Assembly (NCBI GenBank): GCA_028554755.1
Contig: JAPTOF010000014.1
Coordinates: 1,240,001 to 1,304,000 of the forward strand
Reading direction: 5' to 3'
Origin: Cordia subcordata
Lineage: Eukaryota; Streptophyta; Magnoliopsida; Boraginales; Cordiaceae
Length of the DNA stretch: 64,000 nucleotides
Positions 24,807 to 35,390 of this stretch are shown here, piece by piece (position 1 is the first letter of the stretch; each line of letters opens with the position of its first letter). The translations under genes were made by a program, and so were the position numbers. The notes under the pieces were generated by a model. It was not told where the DNA came from and made no database searches. It was given only the letters and a program-made list of their open reading frames with translations.

Positions 24807-26643
24807 TGTAGGATCGATAATATTACATGTGGTCTATCGTAGTCCATATTTTCAAAAATACCACCAAGAAAACATGCTAGGAAAATAAAATAACCACATA
24901 ACACACATAAGAACATGCTTAAGAACATATAGAACATAACTAGCATTTGCAAAATATGTAAAGCTAACCTCCTGAAACGTGAGGCCTTTGATGAAGCTAT
25001 AACTGTCACGAGCTTCGTTCCCGCTCACGAACAAGGCCATCAAAATAATTTACTATAAGGGTGTTGCAATAGGCAACTCCCTAGTACTCTTCCCTATGAT
25101 TAAAGAGACTTATCTTGAGAGAATAGCCTCTCGTGTAGGAAGAAGCAAAGTAATATGCTCTTGAAAATCTAGAGCAAAATCTACACAATAAGTGTGCACT
25201 ATGTGTTGTAGTATTCTTTTGCCAAAATGGAAGAGATCAACTACAAAATTTTTGGATGCTAGAAATGGTTTAGGGTCTTGCCTTTTTATAGAAAAAGTTT
25301 GGCACCACAATCTTGTAAACTTTCCATGTAGGAAACTTTTTCCTTGTAGTAAATGTTTGCCACATGTCATAGAAGTTACTTATACAATTTGAATTCTTCT
25401 TGTAGTAACTTTCTAGCACGTCTTGGAAGTTTGGGCCAAGCCCAACACATACTCCATAATTCGTTTGGAGGCCCAAGCCCAATTAGGTTATCTTGAACTC
25501 TAAAGAAAGCCCAAACCCAATTCCAAGCTTTGGCACAATAAGGCTACTACCACAATATGGAATTTGTTCTTTCAAGATTACTCAAAGTCATTTCAACTAG
25601 GGAAGAAACCAAGAAGACGCTACTAACCTTGGCTTCCAAAAATAATAAAAGATGTCTTTGCTTGATCAAGGCAACATAATAATTATTTTTAGCTCCAATC
25701 TATTCCACCATAAGATCAAACATGCACTCCAAGAATAATTGTTGTTACCCAAAAGCTTATAAAAAAAGAATGTGAACTTTGTCTTTGACCTACTAAAAAA
25801 CCGATCATAATGCCCTCTATGTGTACCCGTAACTAAGGCCTATCCTTGGCTTGTGTACTATAACCTCCTTAGCTACATCTTTTTTTTTTGGCTCTCTTGT
25901 CTCATTGACAACCATCTTTGGTCATAGAATCTGTTGATCTTAGGAGTGACCCTCAAGCCATATGGTCGATACACCCATAAAGGTAGCATGACTAGATCTA
26001 GATTTGGATGATAAATTTGGACAATCCCAAAGGAGGCGCATATATTTCATATTGCATATGTACGTTCCAATTAATTAGAACTTCGCACTCTACACACAAG
26101 GTTGTTGATCCTAATAAAATAAGATCTCACCCATAGTGAATCAAAGTACCAAACCTTAACTTCATTAATTCATCCACATATGCTCAAAATTAAGAGCAAT
26201 GATCATTTAGTGGTAGTGACTATCTTGATTTCTTTCTTTGGTAGTACGTCTCTAGAAAACATACTTACGATAGTCCTATCCAATACGTGACACACGTACT
26301 ATTAAGACAAATCTGGAAAGTCCTCTAATGACCTAGGTAGATCGCCCTCAATGAGGAGATTTGCTTAATTTAACCTTATCCTGGTAGGGTGTCCAACATT
26401 ACCATTCAGTTACAGACTTAATTTATGGCATGACAAAATCTAGACTTAGACCTACTATATGTCCATCCTCACTGTGTACCCAAGTCATTAGTTCAAGTCA
26501 AGGGACCTTTATACATACATCAATAAAACATACCAGAAATAATACTTAGAAAACACATAATGCCATTTAACAAAATAATTATACAATGTTTAACACCCAA
26601 AATATCATATACAAGTGGGCTTTAGGGCATACTAATCCTAACA
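24807..26643 (-). repeat. Copia 5' LTR
   Basis: The plus strand runs from TGTAGGATCG to ACTAATCCTAACA, 1837 bp. It is the least damaged LTR of this family here. The TATA box on the minus strand is at 25283-25290. The ORFs of 60-89 codons inside are shared with the other LTR copies only through DNA identity. Confidence 0.9.
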
Positions 26644-26739
26644 TAAACTCTATACAAAATGCACTTTATTATGTTCTAGAACACCATCAAATGTGCATAC
26701 AAAAACTATGTACAAAAGATGCATAAATGACACACATCA
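26644..26739 (-). repeat. NA-family LTR 3, right part
   Basis: This is the continuation of 11912-13410 after the copia insertion, beginning with the target duplication TAAAC and ending CACACATCA, then a C-rich polypurine complement (TCACCCCCAAGCC). Confidence 0.85.
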
Positions 26740-28291
26740 TCACCCCCAAGCCTTCCCCTTGCTTGTCCCCAAGCAACCTGAACCAACTCTATCTTCATGC
26801 TTTTCATAGAGTTACCAGTTGCATTGCCTTGCTATCTTTTCATCTCTAAGGGGTATAAGGGGTCATTCCTTTCATGTAAGAGCTTCTTTACCCTTTTTGG
26901 AATCCTCCCTTCATTCACAAGGGGTCTCGCACCCTTAAGAACTTACCAAGTAGTTAAGACCACAATGAACATAGGATTCAAACTCACGCACCCGAGATGT
27001 TAATAGTTTATGCCTTATCAACTATATGGCCTCTCAGCATACACTTAGCCCCAATGATACAAGAAAGAGAAGAATACATCATAGTGGCTCCCAATTGATG
27101 TAAGAGCCCTATTCACTATACAACAAAATAACAAAAGCAAACATTTGTGTCAAATTGACATTGTGTTACTTGAAACTTATTCAACATACTTCACTTTTCA
27201 ATCTTTTTGTTGTTTTTTGGCTTTTTCTCATTTTCTCTTTTTTAACTTTTTTTTCATTTTTTTTCATTTTTTTTTCAATACATGCATAGAAAAAAAGAAA
27301 AGAAAAAGAACAGGCTAAAGCACACAAAAAGAATCAATCAAGGAAGGGGCACTCGTGTCAACAACCTTTTAGAAATGCTTTTTTCAACCAAGTTGGGAGA
27401 GGTAACTACAAGGCGCATTTTGCACATTTTTAGAAATGCTCACTCCCTATAGTTTTCAAAAGGATTCTCTTCAAAGTCTAGGTCATACCCCACACTCCAT
27501 TCACTCCCCACAATACAGCCTCATCTTCTCTAATCAATCAAATCAATAGCAAAGGCCAACTCTCCATATAAATCAACTCAAAGCATGCAAAAAATTGAAA
27601 AAATTGAACAAATTTTGAGCAAAAACAAGACATGCTATAGAAATCTCACTAAACAAGACATAAACAATAAAGGAACAACTACACCCCCATAACTAAACTT
27701 TGCTTGTCCTCAAGCAAATATCACTAAGCACACGACAAGCAAGCACATAAAAAAAAATTGGGGAATATGGAGGGGACAGAAAGAGACAAGTAAAAGATAA
27801 ATAGATACGACCTTGTTTGTACGTAGTCTGCAAATGCCAAAGATAATCCAATGATCTACTTCTTTACTCTATAGTAGAAAGCACTAATACTTAAAAAGAA
27901 AAAAAAACCAAAGAAGAGATTAGTACTCAATACAATATAAGCCCACATTGACAGTTCAAAAAGATAAACAAGGATGTACACAAGGGGTATAGGATTGAAA
28001 CATAAATGATGGAATGGAGTAAGAATAAATAGGGGAGCAAAAATTTAACCTAATAAGAATAAAAACAAAGTACAACCTAAACTACTAAAAGAAAGAAAAC
28101 AAAAACAAACAACAACTATCTACTCTACTATATACAAAGTAAGAACAAATAGAAGAAAACTAATCTACTATATACAAAGCAAAGGCAAGTAAAATGCAAG
28201 AATAAGAAAATTATACACAAGCCTAGGGTGCCTCCTAGTAGCGCTGGATTTAACGCCCCCAGCCATGTGCCAATGTTGGAGTAAAAAATGT
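26740..28291 (-). other. 3' untranslated region of NA copy 2
   Basis: No gene. It is collinear with 1909-3481. It contains the T-rich tract (about 27200-27282) and the conserved block GTGCCTCCTAGTAGCGCT at about 28228. The ORF tail begins beyond it. Confidence 0.75.
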
Positions 28292-30300
28292 TTAAAATTG
28301 CATGCCAAAAATGACCGAATAATCATTATTGCACAGAATGTAAAGGAAAAATGGGTCATGCACCAGGGGTTGGGGAAATGAACGCATGGTGCATCTTTTT
28401 TCTAAATCCCACACCAAAATATCAAATGAATATGTTTGTGTAAGTGTGGAATAAAGCATGCTTAAACGTGAAGAATCATGTCCCGTTTGCTCTTTAATTA
28501 GCCAACCTATGGCCTTTTTCTCATAATCAAGGGCTAGGAACACACCCACCCCATGAGTCAAAGATAGGTCTAATGCATGCAAAATGGGTATCGTGTTTCC
28601 TAGGCCTAAGTGAAGGTTTTCTATACAAGAAGGTATGAACAAGAGCTCCAAAGAGGGAGACTCAAAGGAATAGGAAAGGGAAGTAGGAATGATATTCAGA
28701 GAAAAAGGGTCAAAAATAAGGGAATTTGTAGTGCAACACTCTTCTTCTCCACAAGATATAACCTTATTAAGTCTAAGTCAATCTAACTCCTCACATGAGG
28801 TAGTCTTGATCTTAATGGGCCCACTAATACTAAGAGAATGTTCATATTCATCAAGGAAACACTTAACCTCATCAATCAATTCCTTAGTAGAGAGGGTAGA
28901 AGAATGTATCAACAAAGATTCATCAAACACACCCAAAGACCTATAGATCACAATTTCATGCTCGTCAATTTCTTCCTTATATGTCTTCTTAGAGTGGCTA
29001 TTCTCCTCAACACAGCAATCCCTAACTCCAAGAGACTTATCATGCAAAAACTCTGAAATTGATGCTCTACTCTCCCCAATAGATGACTATAGATCCATAC
29101 TAGCTAAGATCCCATCAAATGCTTCCACAAATTCATCACTAATGGCCATCATCTCCTCATCATGCTCTTCACAATTGGTTGGCTAAATGGTGGGGGATAA
29201 AGGAGACTCAAAAGATTCCTCATCATGTATGCATGAATGCTTAAGGGAAGAATATGCGCTAAACTACCTAAATGCTGAGTCAAAATGTAATTGAGTACTA
29301 TTGACATAAGACTCAACCTCCATGTGTATAGGAAGTATTGGAAGAGAGGAAAGATTAGGTTTACATAACTAGAAGGGCAACAGCAAAAGCACAGTAGGAT
29401 AGAGTGCTACTTCCTCTTAAACATGGCTAAATGAGTCATCAAGAACCAAATTACTCTTATGCTCACTCTCATCCTCACTGCAAGATGTCTTCTTTCCATC
29501 TACCTCACTTTCTAATTTCCTCTTCAACACTTCATCTTGTTCACCACTATGTCCCTTATCTCTAGGTCTCTCTTCTATCTCTTCAACCTAGTCTAAAGGT
29601 ATCTCAAGACTTTCAACCATAGATTGCTCACTCTGAATCTCTCTCTTCAAGTACTCCCCTAGATAGTCAATTGGTTGCATCATGCTATCTAGTCTTTCTT
29701 GATTAGATTAGAACAGAATAGGAGATTGGCAATCTTTTCAACTTGTGAAGGAGACCTAATAAAAAGGGTTTAACTGAGTGGAAATGGTAATCATTTTGTG
29801 CATAACAATAAAAAAAACTCGGGATAGGAATGGGTGGAAAAAGAAAGTGTTGGAGGTCGACAATCAAAACTAGAGGTTGAATGAAATAAAGAGTTATCTT
29901 GGCCCTATGGTGAAAATGCATGATATTGCTCCCTAAAATCATAATGATAAGATGAGAATGCATGCGTGGGCGTATGTTTGCTAAGGGCATAAGGCATTGC
30001 ATGTAATCGGGGATAAAGGTGGAAGGTTGGACAAGAATTAGAATCATGATTACTTCTTCCACATAGATTGCAATAATAAGAATATACATCCCTATAGTCA
30101 TGATTTCTAAGTGAAGATACATGAAACAATGCATGGCCATAGCAGTCATAATTATCACTAGCCTTAGATTGGGGGTTTTCATAGGGACAAAAAATAGTTG
30201 GATGTTCATAACTTTCACATAAGCGACATGCCTTCGGAACACATTTGGGTGGTGGGGAAGAGGATACTAGAGACCACCAAGAAGTATTAGGATCGGTCAT
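28292..30300 (-). pseudogene. NA ORF, copy 2: twin zinc-knuckle protein, best-preserved N-terminus
   Basis: Minus strand from ATG at 30298-30300 (start MTDPNTSWWSLVSSS). Two CCHC knuckles of spacing CX2CX4HX4C lie at residues 25-38 (CRLCESYEHPTIFC, 30187-30228) and 77-90 (CNLCGRSNHDSNSC, 30031-30072). Tyrosine-rich HDYRD and YDFREQ motifs surround the second. The first 131 codons are open. Further down are a coiled, charged middle, an acidic SCSEDESE stretch, a block near 28778-29047 (ELIDEVKCFLDEYEHSLSIS) and a C-terminal block near 28480-28640 (ENLHLGLGNTIP; LALDYEKKAIGWLIKEQ). Several stops and frameshifts break it; the full product would be about 620-670 residues. Retroviral-type gag carries knuckles at the C-terminus; here they are N-terminal. 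I do not recognise the family. Its position right after the primer site suggests a nucleic-acid-binding gag substitute. Confidence 0.7.
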
Positions 30301-30493
30301 ATTTAATGAATCACAAGGAAAACCTCTTCACAATTCAATTTTTTTTCTAATTTTGAATTTTTTTTCAAATTTTTTTTTGATTTTTCAATTTTTTTATAGT
30401 TTTCGAATAATGGAAAGCAAGAAAAGATAGAGCACATGCAAGCAACTAATTACAAACACAAAAAATCATAAAGAACCAATACCTTGCCTCCTT

Positions 30494-30506
30494 GGCAACG
30501 GCGCCA
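30494..30506 (-). promoter_or_regulatory. Primer-binding site, tRNA-Asp type
   Basis: Plus-strand GGCAACGGCGCCA equals the tRNA-Asp 3' end. Six bases (AAAACT) separate it from the LTR edge at 30513. Confidence 0.85.
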
Positions 30507-30512
30507 AAAACT

Positions 30513-30901
30513 TGATTGTGTCGAGTTTTACACCCGCAAGGGTATGGATCGTTTGTGGTATAGCGAATTTGAGTGCAGGTATTGTCTCCACCGTTAGGCT
30601 ACCTTAGTTTGGTCTCTACGTGCTCAGGTGCCTAAACTAGCTTTGCGTGTGTGTATGCACTTTCTTTAGGATGGAAGGGAGGTCGAAAAAAGGAAAATAA
30701 AAACTAAGCTACGAAGGAACTTAAGGGTGCCAAGCTAACGAGGGAAATCTAACACAGAAGAAAGAGACCTAGGGTGATTGCTTCGTAATAAGATTTGCGT
30801 TATGATAACAAATTAGGTCTATCTATGGCTTAAGACTTCAATTGCCATTGTGTTGATTGGGGGTCTCTTAGTCAATAATAATGGTTCAACCCGTTAGCTG
30901 G
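30513..30901 (-). repeat. NA-family LTR 4, left part (rest at 32453-33609)
   Basis: The edge is TGATTGTGTCGAG next to the primer site; the U5 module is at about 30538-30600. It is interrupted by a solo LTR after GCTGG (30897-30901). Confidence 0.85.
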
Positions 30902-32452
30902 TGATGTGTGTGTTTTGTGTATGTTTGTATATATTGTTTGCATACTTTGTTAAGGTGTTTTAGAGCTTATTGATGCGCATTTAGTATAGATTTTATGCAT
31001 ATTTGTTAATAGTTGTGCATAAGGTGAATAATTGCATTAATGCCACACTAAGTACACTAATTGTATGACTAAGGTGCATTTTGGTGAAGTTGATACTTGA
31101 GCTTACATGAAGAATTTTGGAAGAAGATTGATGAAGATTTGATGTTCCAAAACAAGATTCAAGCATGCTAGATATTGCACGAGGCCAAGAAGGAAGTACT
31201 GGAGAAACAGAAGTGAAAATAGAGTTAAAATGAAGAAGATATGCTACTACAAGTTGACCCCCAGTTCTAGTACCAGTCTTCTGGTAGTTCTAGAATCTCC
31301 ATGAAAAGTACCAGCTGAGTGATGCCCTAGTACTAGTCTTTCGGTAGTGTCTTCTGGTAGTTGTGCTAAAGGCCTATTTAAAGCTCGTTTCAGCTCATTT
31401 GTAGAGAGGGAACTTTATTTTCTTAAATCCTAATAAATCCTAACCCTTTACCCACTTCACCAAACACCCAAAACCACCATCCCACACCAAACCAAGCATG
31501 GATTGAAGCTTGTAACAAGAGATTGAAAGGTTTTGCTGTGGATTTAAGCAAGGATTTGAAGGGGAGTTTCTTATTCTTGTAAATATGCTTCGTATTTGAG
31601 TTAGATCTAGGGTTTGATGTTGTATATTGGATTAGGGTTATGAATATTGATTTGTGAATATTTTTGGCTATTAATACATACTTCTTTACATTGATTAATG
31701 GCATGAATCAATATGTCTATGTGTTGATAATCAAACATATCTATGTGTTTGTTAAAATGCCTAAGTGAAGTTGCATGTGGTATTTGGGGTTTAAATGCTA
31801 TCGGTAGTGGTGTTACCTTAGGTTTAATCCGTGCTAATGGCATAAGCCCTATTTGCAGCTATGTATATTGATTGATATGCTTAAATAATGACTTGTGTGA
31901 TAGGAGTGTACCTCTAGTCTGAAACAATACTAAAAGGGTACCCGTTAACCCTAGTTAATGCTCTAAGAGTCTAATCTTTAGCCTGAAACAATACTAATAG
32001 GTTAGTCTCTCGAGTAGGACATTGATCAACACCAAGAAGGACTTAGTTAATTAAACTCGAGGTTAATTAGTTAAGAAATCTAGAGAGCAACCAAGCTATA
32101 GATAGACCAAATTGTTATAATAGCCCTAGTCTAGTTGCGATGCAATCGCCCGAGATCCCCTTCAACCTTGTAGAGTTTTATTTCCTTAGTTTGGCACCTT
32201 AGGTTCCACCATTAGACTAGGTTAGCTTAGGTTTATTTTCCTTTCCCTGAGCTCCCTTTGATCCTAAAGAAAGCACCCACACTCACGTAGCTAGTTTTAG
32301 GTAACGAGCACGTAGAGATCAAACTAAGATAGCCTCCTTGTGTAAACGATACCCGTACGCAGGCACTATACTAGATACGATCCACACACTTGTGGGTGTA
32401 AAACTTGGTTGTATTTGTGCTTCATTTTCACATACCACCGAGAACACGATCA
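30902..32452 (+). repeat. Solo NA-type LTR inserted in LTR 4
   Basis: It runs from TGATGTGTGTG to ACACGATCA, 1551 bp, inverted relative to its host. Flanks GCTGG (30897-30901) and ACTAG (32453-32457) differ by two transitions. LTR 3 shows the uninterrupted site at 12295-12299. It has a cluster of CCAGT/CTGGTA motifs near 31255-31370, a TATTTAAA box at about 31375-31382, a long R/U5, and the U5 module at about 32335-32395. Confidence 0.85.
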
Positions 32453-33609
32453 ACTAGGTTTAAAGCTAAGGGCCAATCCTTCTTAGTTTATGCAATCTGT
32501 GCTTAGTACTTATCCTCTTGGCTAGGTTTAGAGCCAAGGACTAGCACATAAGCACTATGTGATATTAAGTCTTGATTAACCAACACTAAAGTGGGTGAGG
32601 GATACTCTAGTCTAGATGAACTTATCCGCTTTCCTGGGTTTAAAGCCAAGGACTAGCACCTAAATTTGACTAAGCAAAGCATATAGCCTATTACTTGGAT
32701 TTAAAACAAAAGCCAACTATACTAAGCAAAGTCATGAATTAAGCACAATTACATCACCTATATAAATAAATAAAAGCATCTGAAGCACAAATAAAACATG
32801 CAAGTTCACTTAGACATATTGAATCATTCCATAGATTTATGTAAACAAACATGTTTTAAGAGCCAAAGATACACATAAATCTTTTATTCAAAGCCCTAAT
32901 CTAAATTACAACATCAATCAACCCTAGATCTAACTCAACTATAAAGCATATTTACAAGAATAAGAAAAGGAATAAGGAACTCCCTTTCAAACCCTTGTTC
33001 AAATCCAAAGCAAAATCCTTTAATCTCTTGTTACAAGCTTCAATCCTAACTTGGTTTGGTCTGGGATGGTAGTTTGAGTGGTCGGTGAAGTGGGTAAAGG
33101 GTTAGGGTTTAAGAAAACAAAGTTCTTCCCCTAAAATGATCTAAAACTAGCTATTTATAGACTTTTCAACGTGAGCACCGAGGGACCCTACCGGCTAGCC
33201 GGTAATAAGAGGGGTTGACCGGTAACAAATCTGCTTTTTGGATCAACTGGCTGACCCTACTTGTTAGCCAGTATGCTCGACTGGTACAAACTTTGCTCTT
33301 CTGCAGTTACCGGCTGACCGACCTTCAACCCTAGCTGGTAACTCCATTTGATCTTCAATCTTCAATCTTTCTTCTCCTAGCCTTCGATATTTAGCTCATT
33401 TCTTCCTCATTTAAGCTCGACCCATTTCAAAACTCACCTAAAACACAAGATAAACACTTATTATAGTATTTATGCATCTAACTACATTATGTACAAATAT
33501 TAACAATTATGCATAAACTTTATACTAAATGCACTCAATTATGCTATAGAATACCTTTAAATGTGCATGCAAAAACTATGTAAAAAACATGCACAAATGA
33601 CACACATTA
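32453..33609 (-). repeat. NA-family LTR 4, right part
   Basis: Continuation of 30513-30901. It has palindromes near 32517, 32630 and 32690, a GC-rich cluster at 33175-33345 and a TATA box at 33152-33159 (minus strand TATAAATA). It ends CACACATTA, where other copies end CACACATCA, and is joined directly to the NA ORF of copy 3, so the whole 3' untranslated region is lost there. Confidence 0.8.
33152..33159 (-). promoter_or_regulatory. LTR TATA box
   Basis: Plus-strand TATTTATA (TATAAATA on the minus strand) is just downstream of the GC-rich cluster, as at 13027-13034. Confidence 0.5.
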
Positions 33610-35204
33610 GTGAACTCCAAAGAGAGAGACAGCAAAATAGGAATGGGAAGTAAGAGCAACACCCAAAGAAGAAAGGTCAAAGGTAAAGAAAGTAGAAATA
33701 CTACACTATTCATTTCTACAAGATATATCATTATCAAGCTTAGGTTGCTCTAACTATTTATGAGGGGTGGATTCGATCTTAATGGGCTCTATCTCCAACA
33801 AAGATTCGTCAAACTTCCAACAACACGTATATATCAATCTTTGAAGACACCAATTACTTTCTTAGGTGTCTTTTTAGAGTTTCTATTTGCCTCAACATAA
33901 TGATCCTTAACTCCAACAGACTTGTCATTTAAAACCTCCGAAATTGATGTCTTGTTCTTCCCAACGAATGACTCTAAACCTTCACTAGCTAAAGTCTTTC
34001 CAGATCCATCCATACATTTGTCGCTAGTGGGTGTCATCTCACCATCATGCATCTCATAAGGGCTATACATATATGGAGGGGACCACAGGGACTCAAAGGA
34101 TTTTGGGTCATGTATTCATGAATGCTCAAGAGATGTGTGTACCTTAGACTCCCTAAATATAGACTCGAAATGCAAATGAGTGCTATGAACATGAGACTCA
34201 ACCATCAAGTGTGTGTGAAGTATAGGATGAGAAGAAAGGATAGGCTTATGTAACTCAGTAGAGGATGTTGAAAGCTTAGGAGGATAAGGTATTACTTCCT
34301 CTAAAACATAACCATAAGAATCATCAACAGCCAAATTATCATCAAGCTCATTCTCATCCTCACTACATGATATGATCTCTCCACCAACCTCTCGTTCTAA
34401 GCTTCTCTTCATGACATCATCATTTTCACCTCTATTTTTCTTATCTTTAGGTCTCTCTCCTATCTCTTTAACCCAGTCTAATGATATCTTAAGACTCCCA
34501 TCCACATGTTGCTTACTCTCAATCTCTTCTGTCAAGTACTCGTCTCGGTAATCAACTTGTTGCCTCAAACTGACCAGTCGTTCTTGGTTAGATTGAAGAA
34601 GGTATATGAGATAGTCAAGCTTTTGCCTACATGAGAGAGACCTAAAGGAAGAAAGTTCTTTTGAATCGAGATGAAAACGATCATGGTCGGGAACACTAAA
34701 AGCACTACCATAATAAGACATAGAGGAAAGATGGACGGGAAATGACGGTGTGGGATGTGGATTTTCAAAGTAAGGAGGTGGATGATATGAAGTGTCATCT
34801 TGACCCCAATATGAAAAGGCATAAGGTTGTTCCCTATAATCATAGTATCTAGATATGGATGTATGAATAGGCACATGATTGCTTGAGGCATTAGGTGTTG
34901 TATGCAATCGAGAATGACAATAGTGGAAGATAGGACAAGCACTAAAAAAATGAGCATAGCTTCCACAATGATTGCAATAACAAGACTGTGCATCCCTATA
35001 GTCATGATTTCTAAATAAAGATGTATGAGATGATGGATGACTATAAGGGTCATAGTTAGCACTAGTCCTAGATTGCGAATTATCATTGGGAAAAAAGAAA
35101 GTTTGATGCATACGACTTCCACACATAAGAAATGCATTGGGAACAAGTTTGGGTGATGGGGAAGAGGATACTAAAGACCACTAAGAAGCATTTAGGTCAC
35201 TCAT
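33610..35204 (-). pseudogene. NA ORF, copy 3: longest open frame of the family
   Basis: Minus strand from ATG at 35202-35204. Codon 8 is UAG, as in copy 1; then one frame stays open for 336 codons (34116-35126). The first knuckle is lost (two cysteines replaced by phenylalanine in FLMCGSRMHQTFFF). The second is intact: CNHCGSYAHFFSAC. Then come YYDYREQPYAFSYWGQDD, a region rich in proline and histidine, a charged helix-like stretch (about QERLVSLRQQVDYRDEYLTE) and an acidic block (SCSEDENELDDN). Another open block, 33834-34070, continues the protein after one stop. The C-terminal block seen in copies 1 and 2 is missing because LTR 4 is joined at 33609. There is no similarity to capsid, protease or pol that I can recognise. 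Confidence 0.7.
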
Positions 35205-35371
35205 ATTCAATCAAGCAGAAGTATCCCTCTTCACAAAGCATAACAATATATTTTTCTTTAGATTTTACTTTTATTATTCAAAATAAAGAAAACATGAAAA
35301 GAGAAGATAAAACAACACATAACAAGCTAAGACACACAAAAACAAAGAAATCAAACTACAGTTGCCTTCTT

Positions 35372-35384
35372 AACAATGGTGCCA
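35372..35384 (-). promoter_or_regulatory. Decayed tRNA-Asp primer-binding site
   Basis: Plus-strand AACAATGGTGCCA differs from GGCAACGGCGCCA at four positions, all transitions. The six-base spacer to the LTR edge at 35391 is kept. Confidence 0.65.
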
Positions 35385-35390
35385 AGAACT

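Larger units (their letters stand above)
13411..26643 (-). mobile_element. Ty1/copia element nested in NA LTR 3
   Basis: The ends are TGTAGGATTG at 13411 and CCTAACA at 26643. Flanks TAAAA (13406-13410) and TAAAC (26644-26648) differ by one base, and uninterrupted TAAAC is present in LTR 1 (1813-1817) and LTR 4 (33514-33518). On the minus strand, the order is 5' LTR 24807-26643, initiator tRNA-Met primer site, leader, gag, protease, integrase, reverse transcriptase, RNase H, polypurine tract and 3' LTR 13411-14497. This gag-PR-IN-RT-RH order is diagnostic of Ty1/copia. A second copy of the same family (16536-21342) splits the integrase. Confidence 0.9.
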
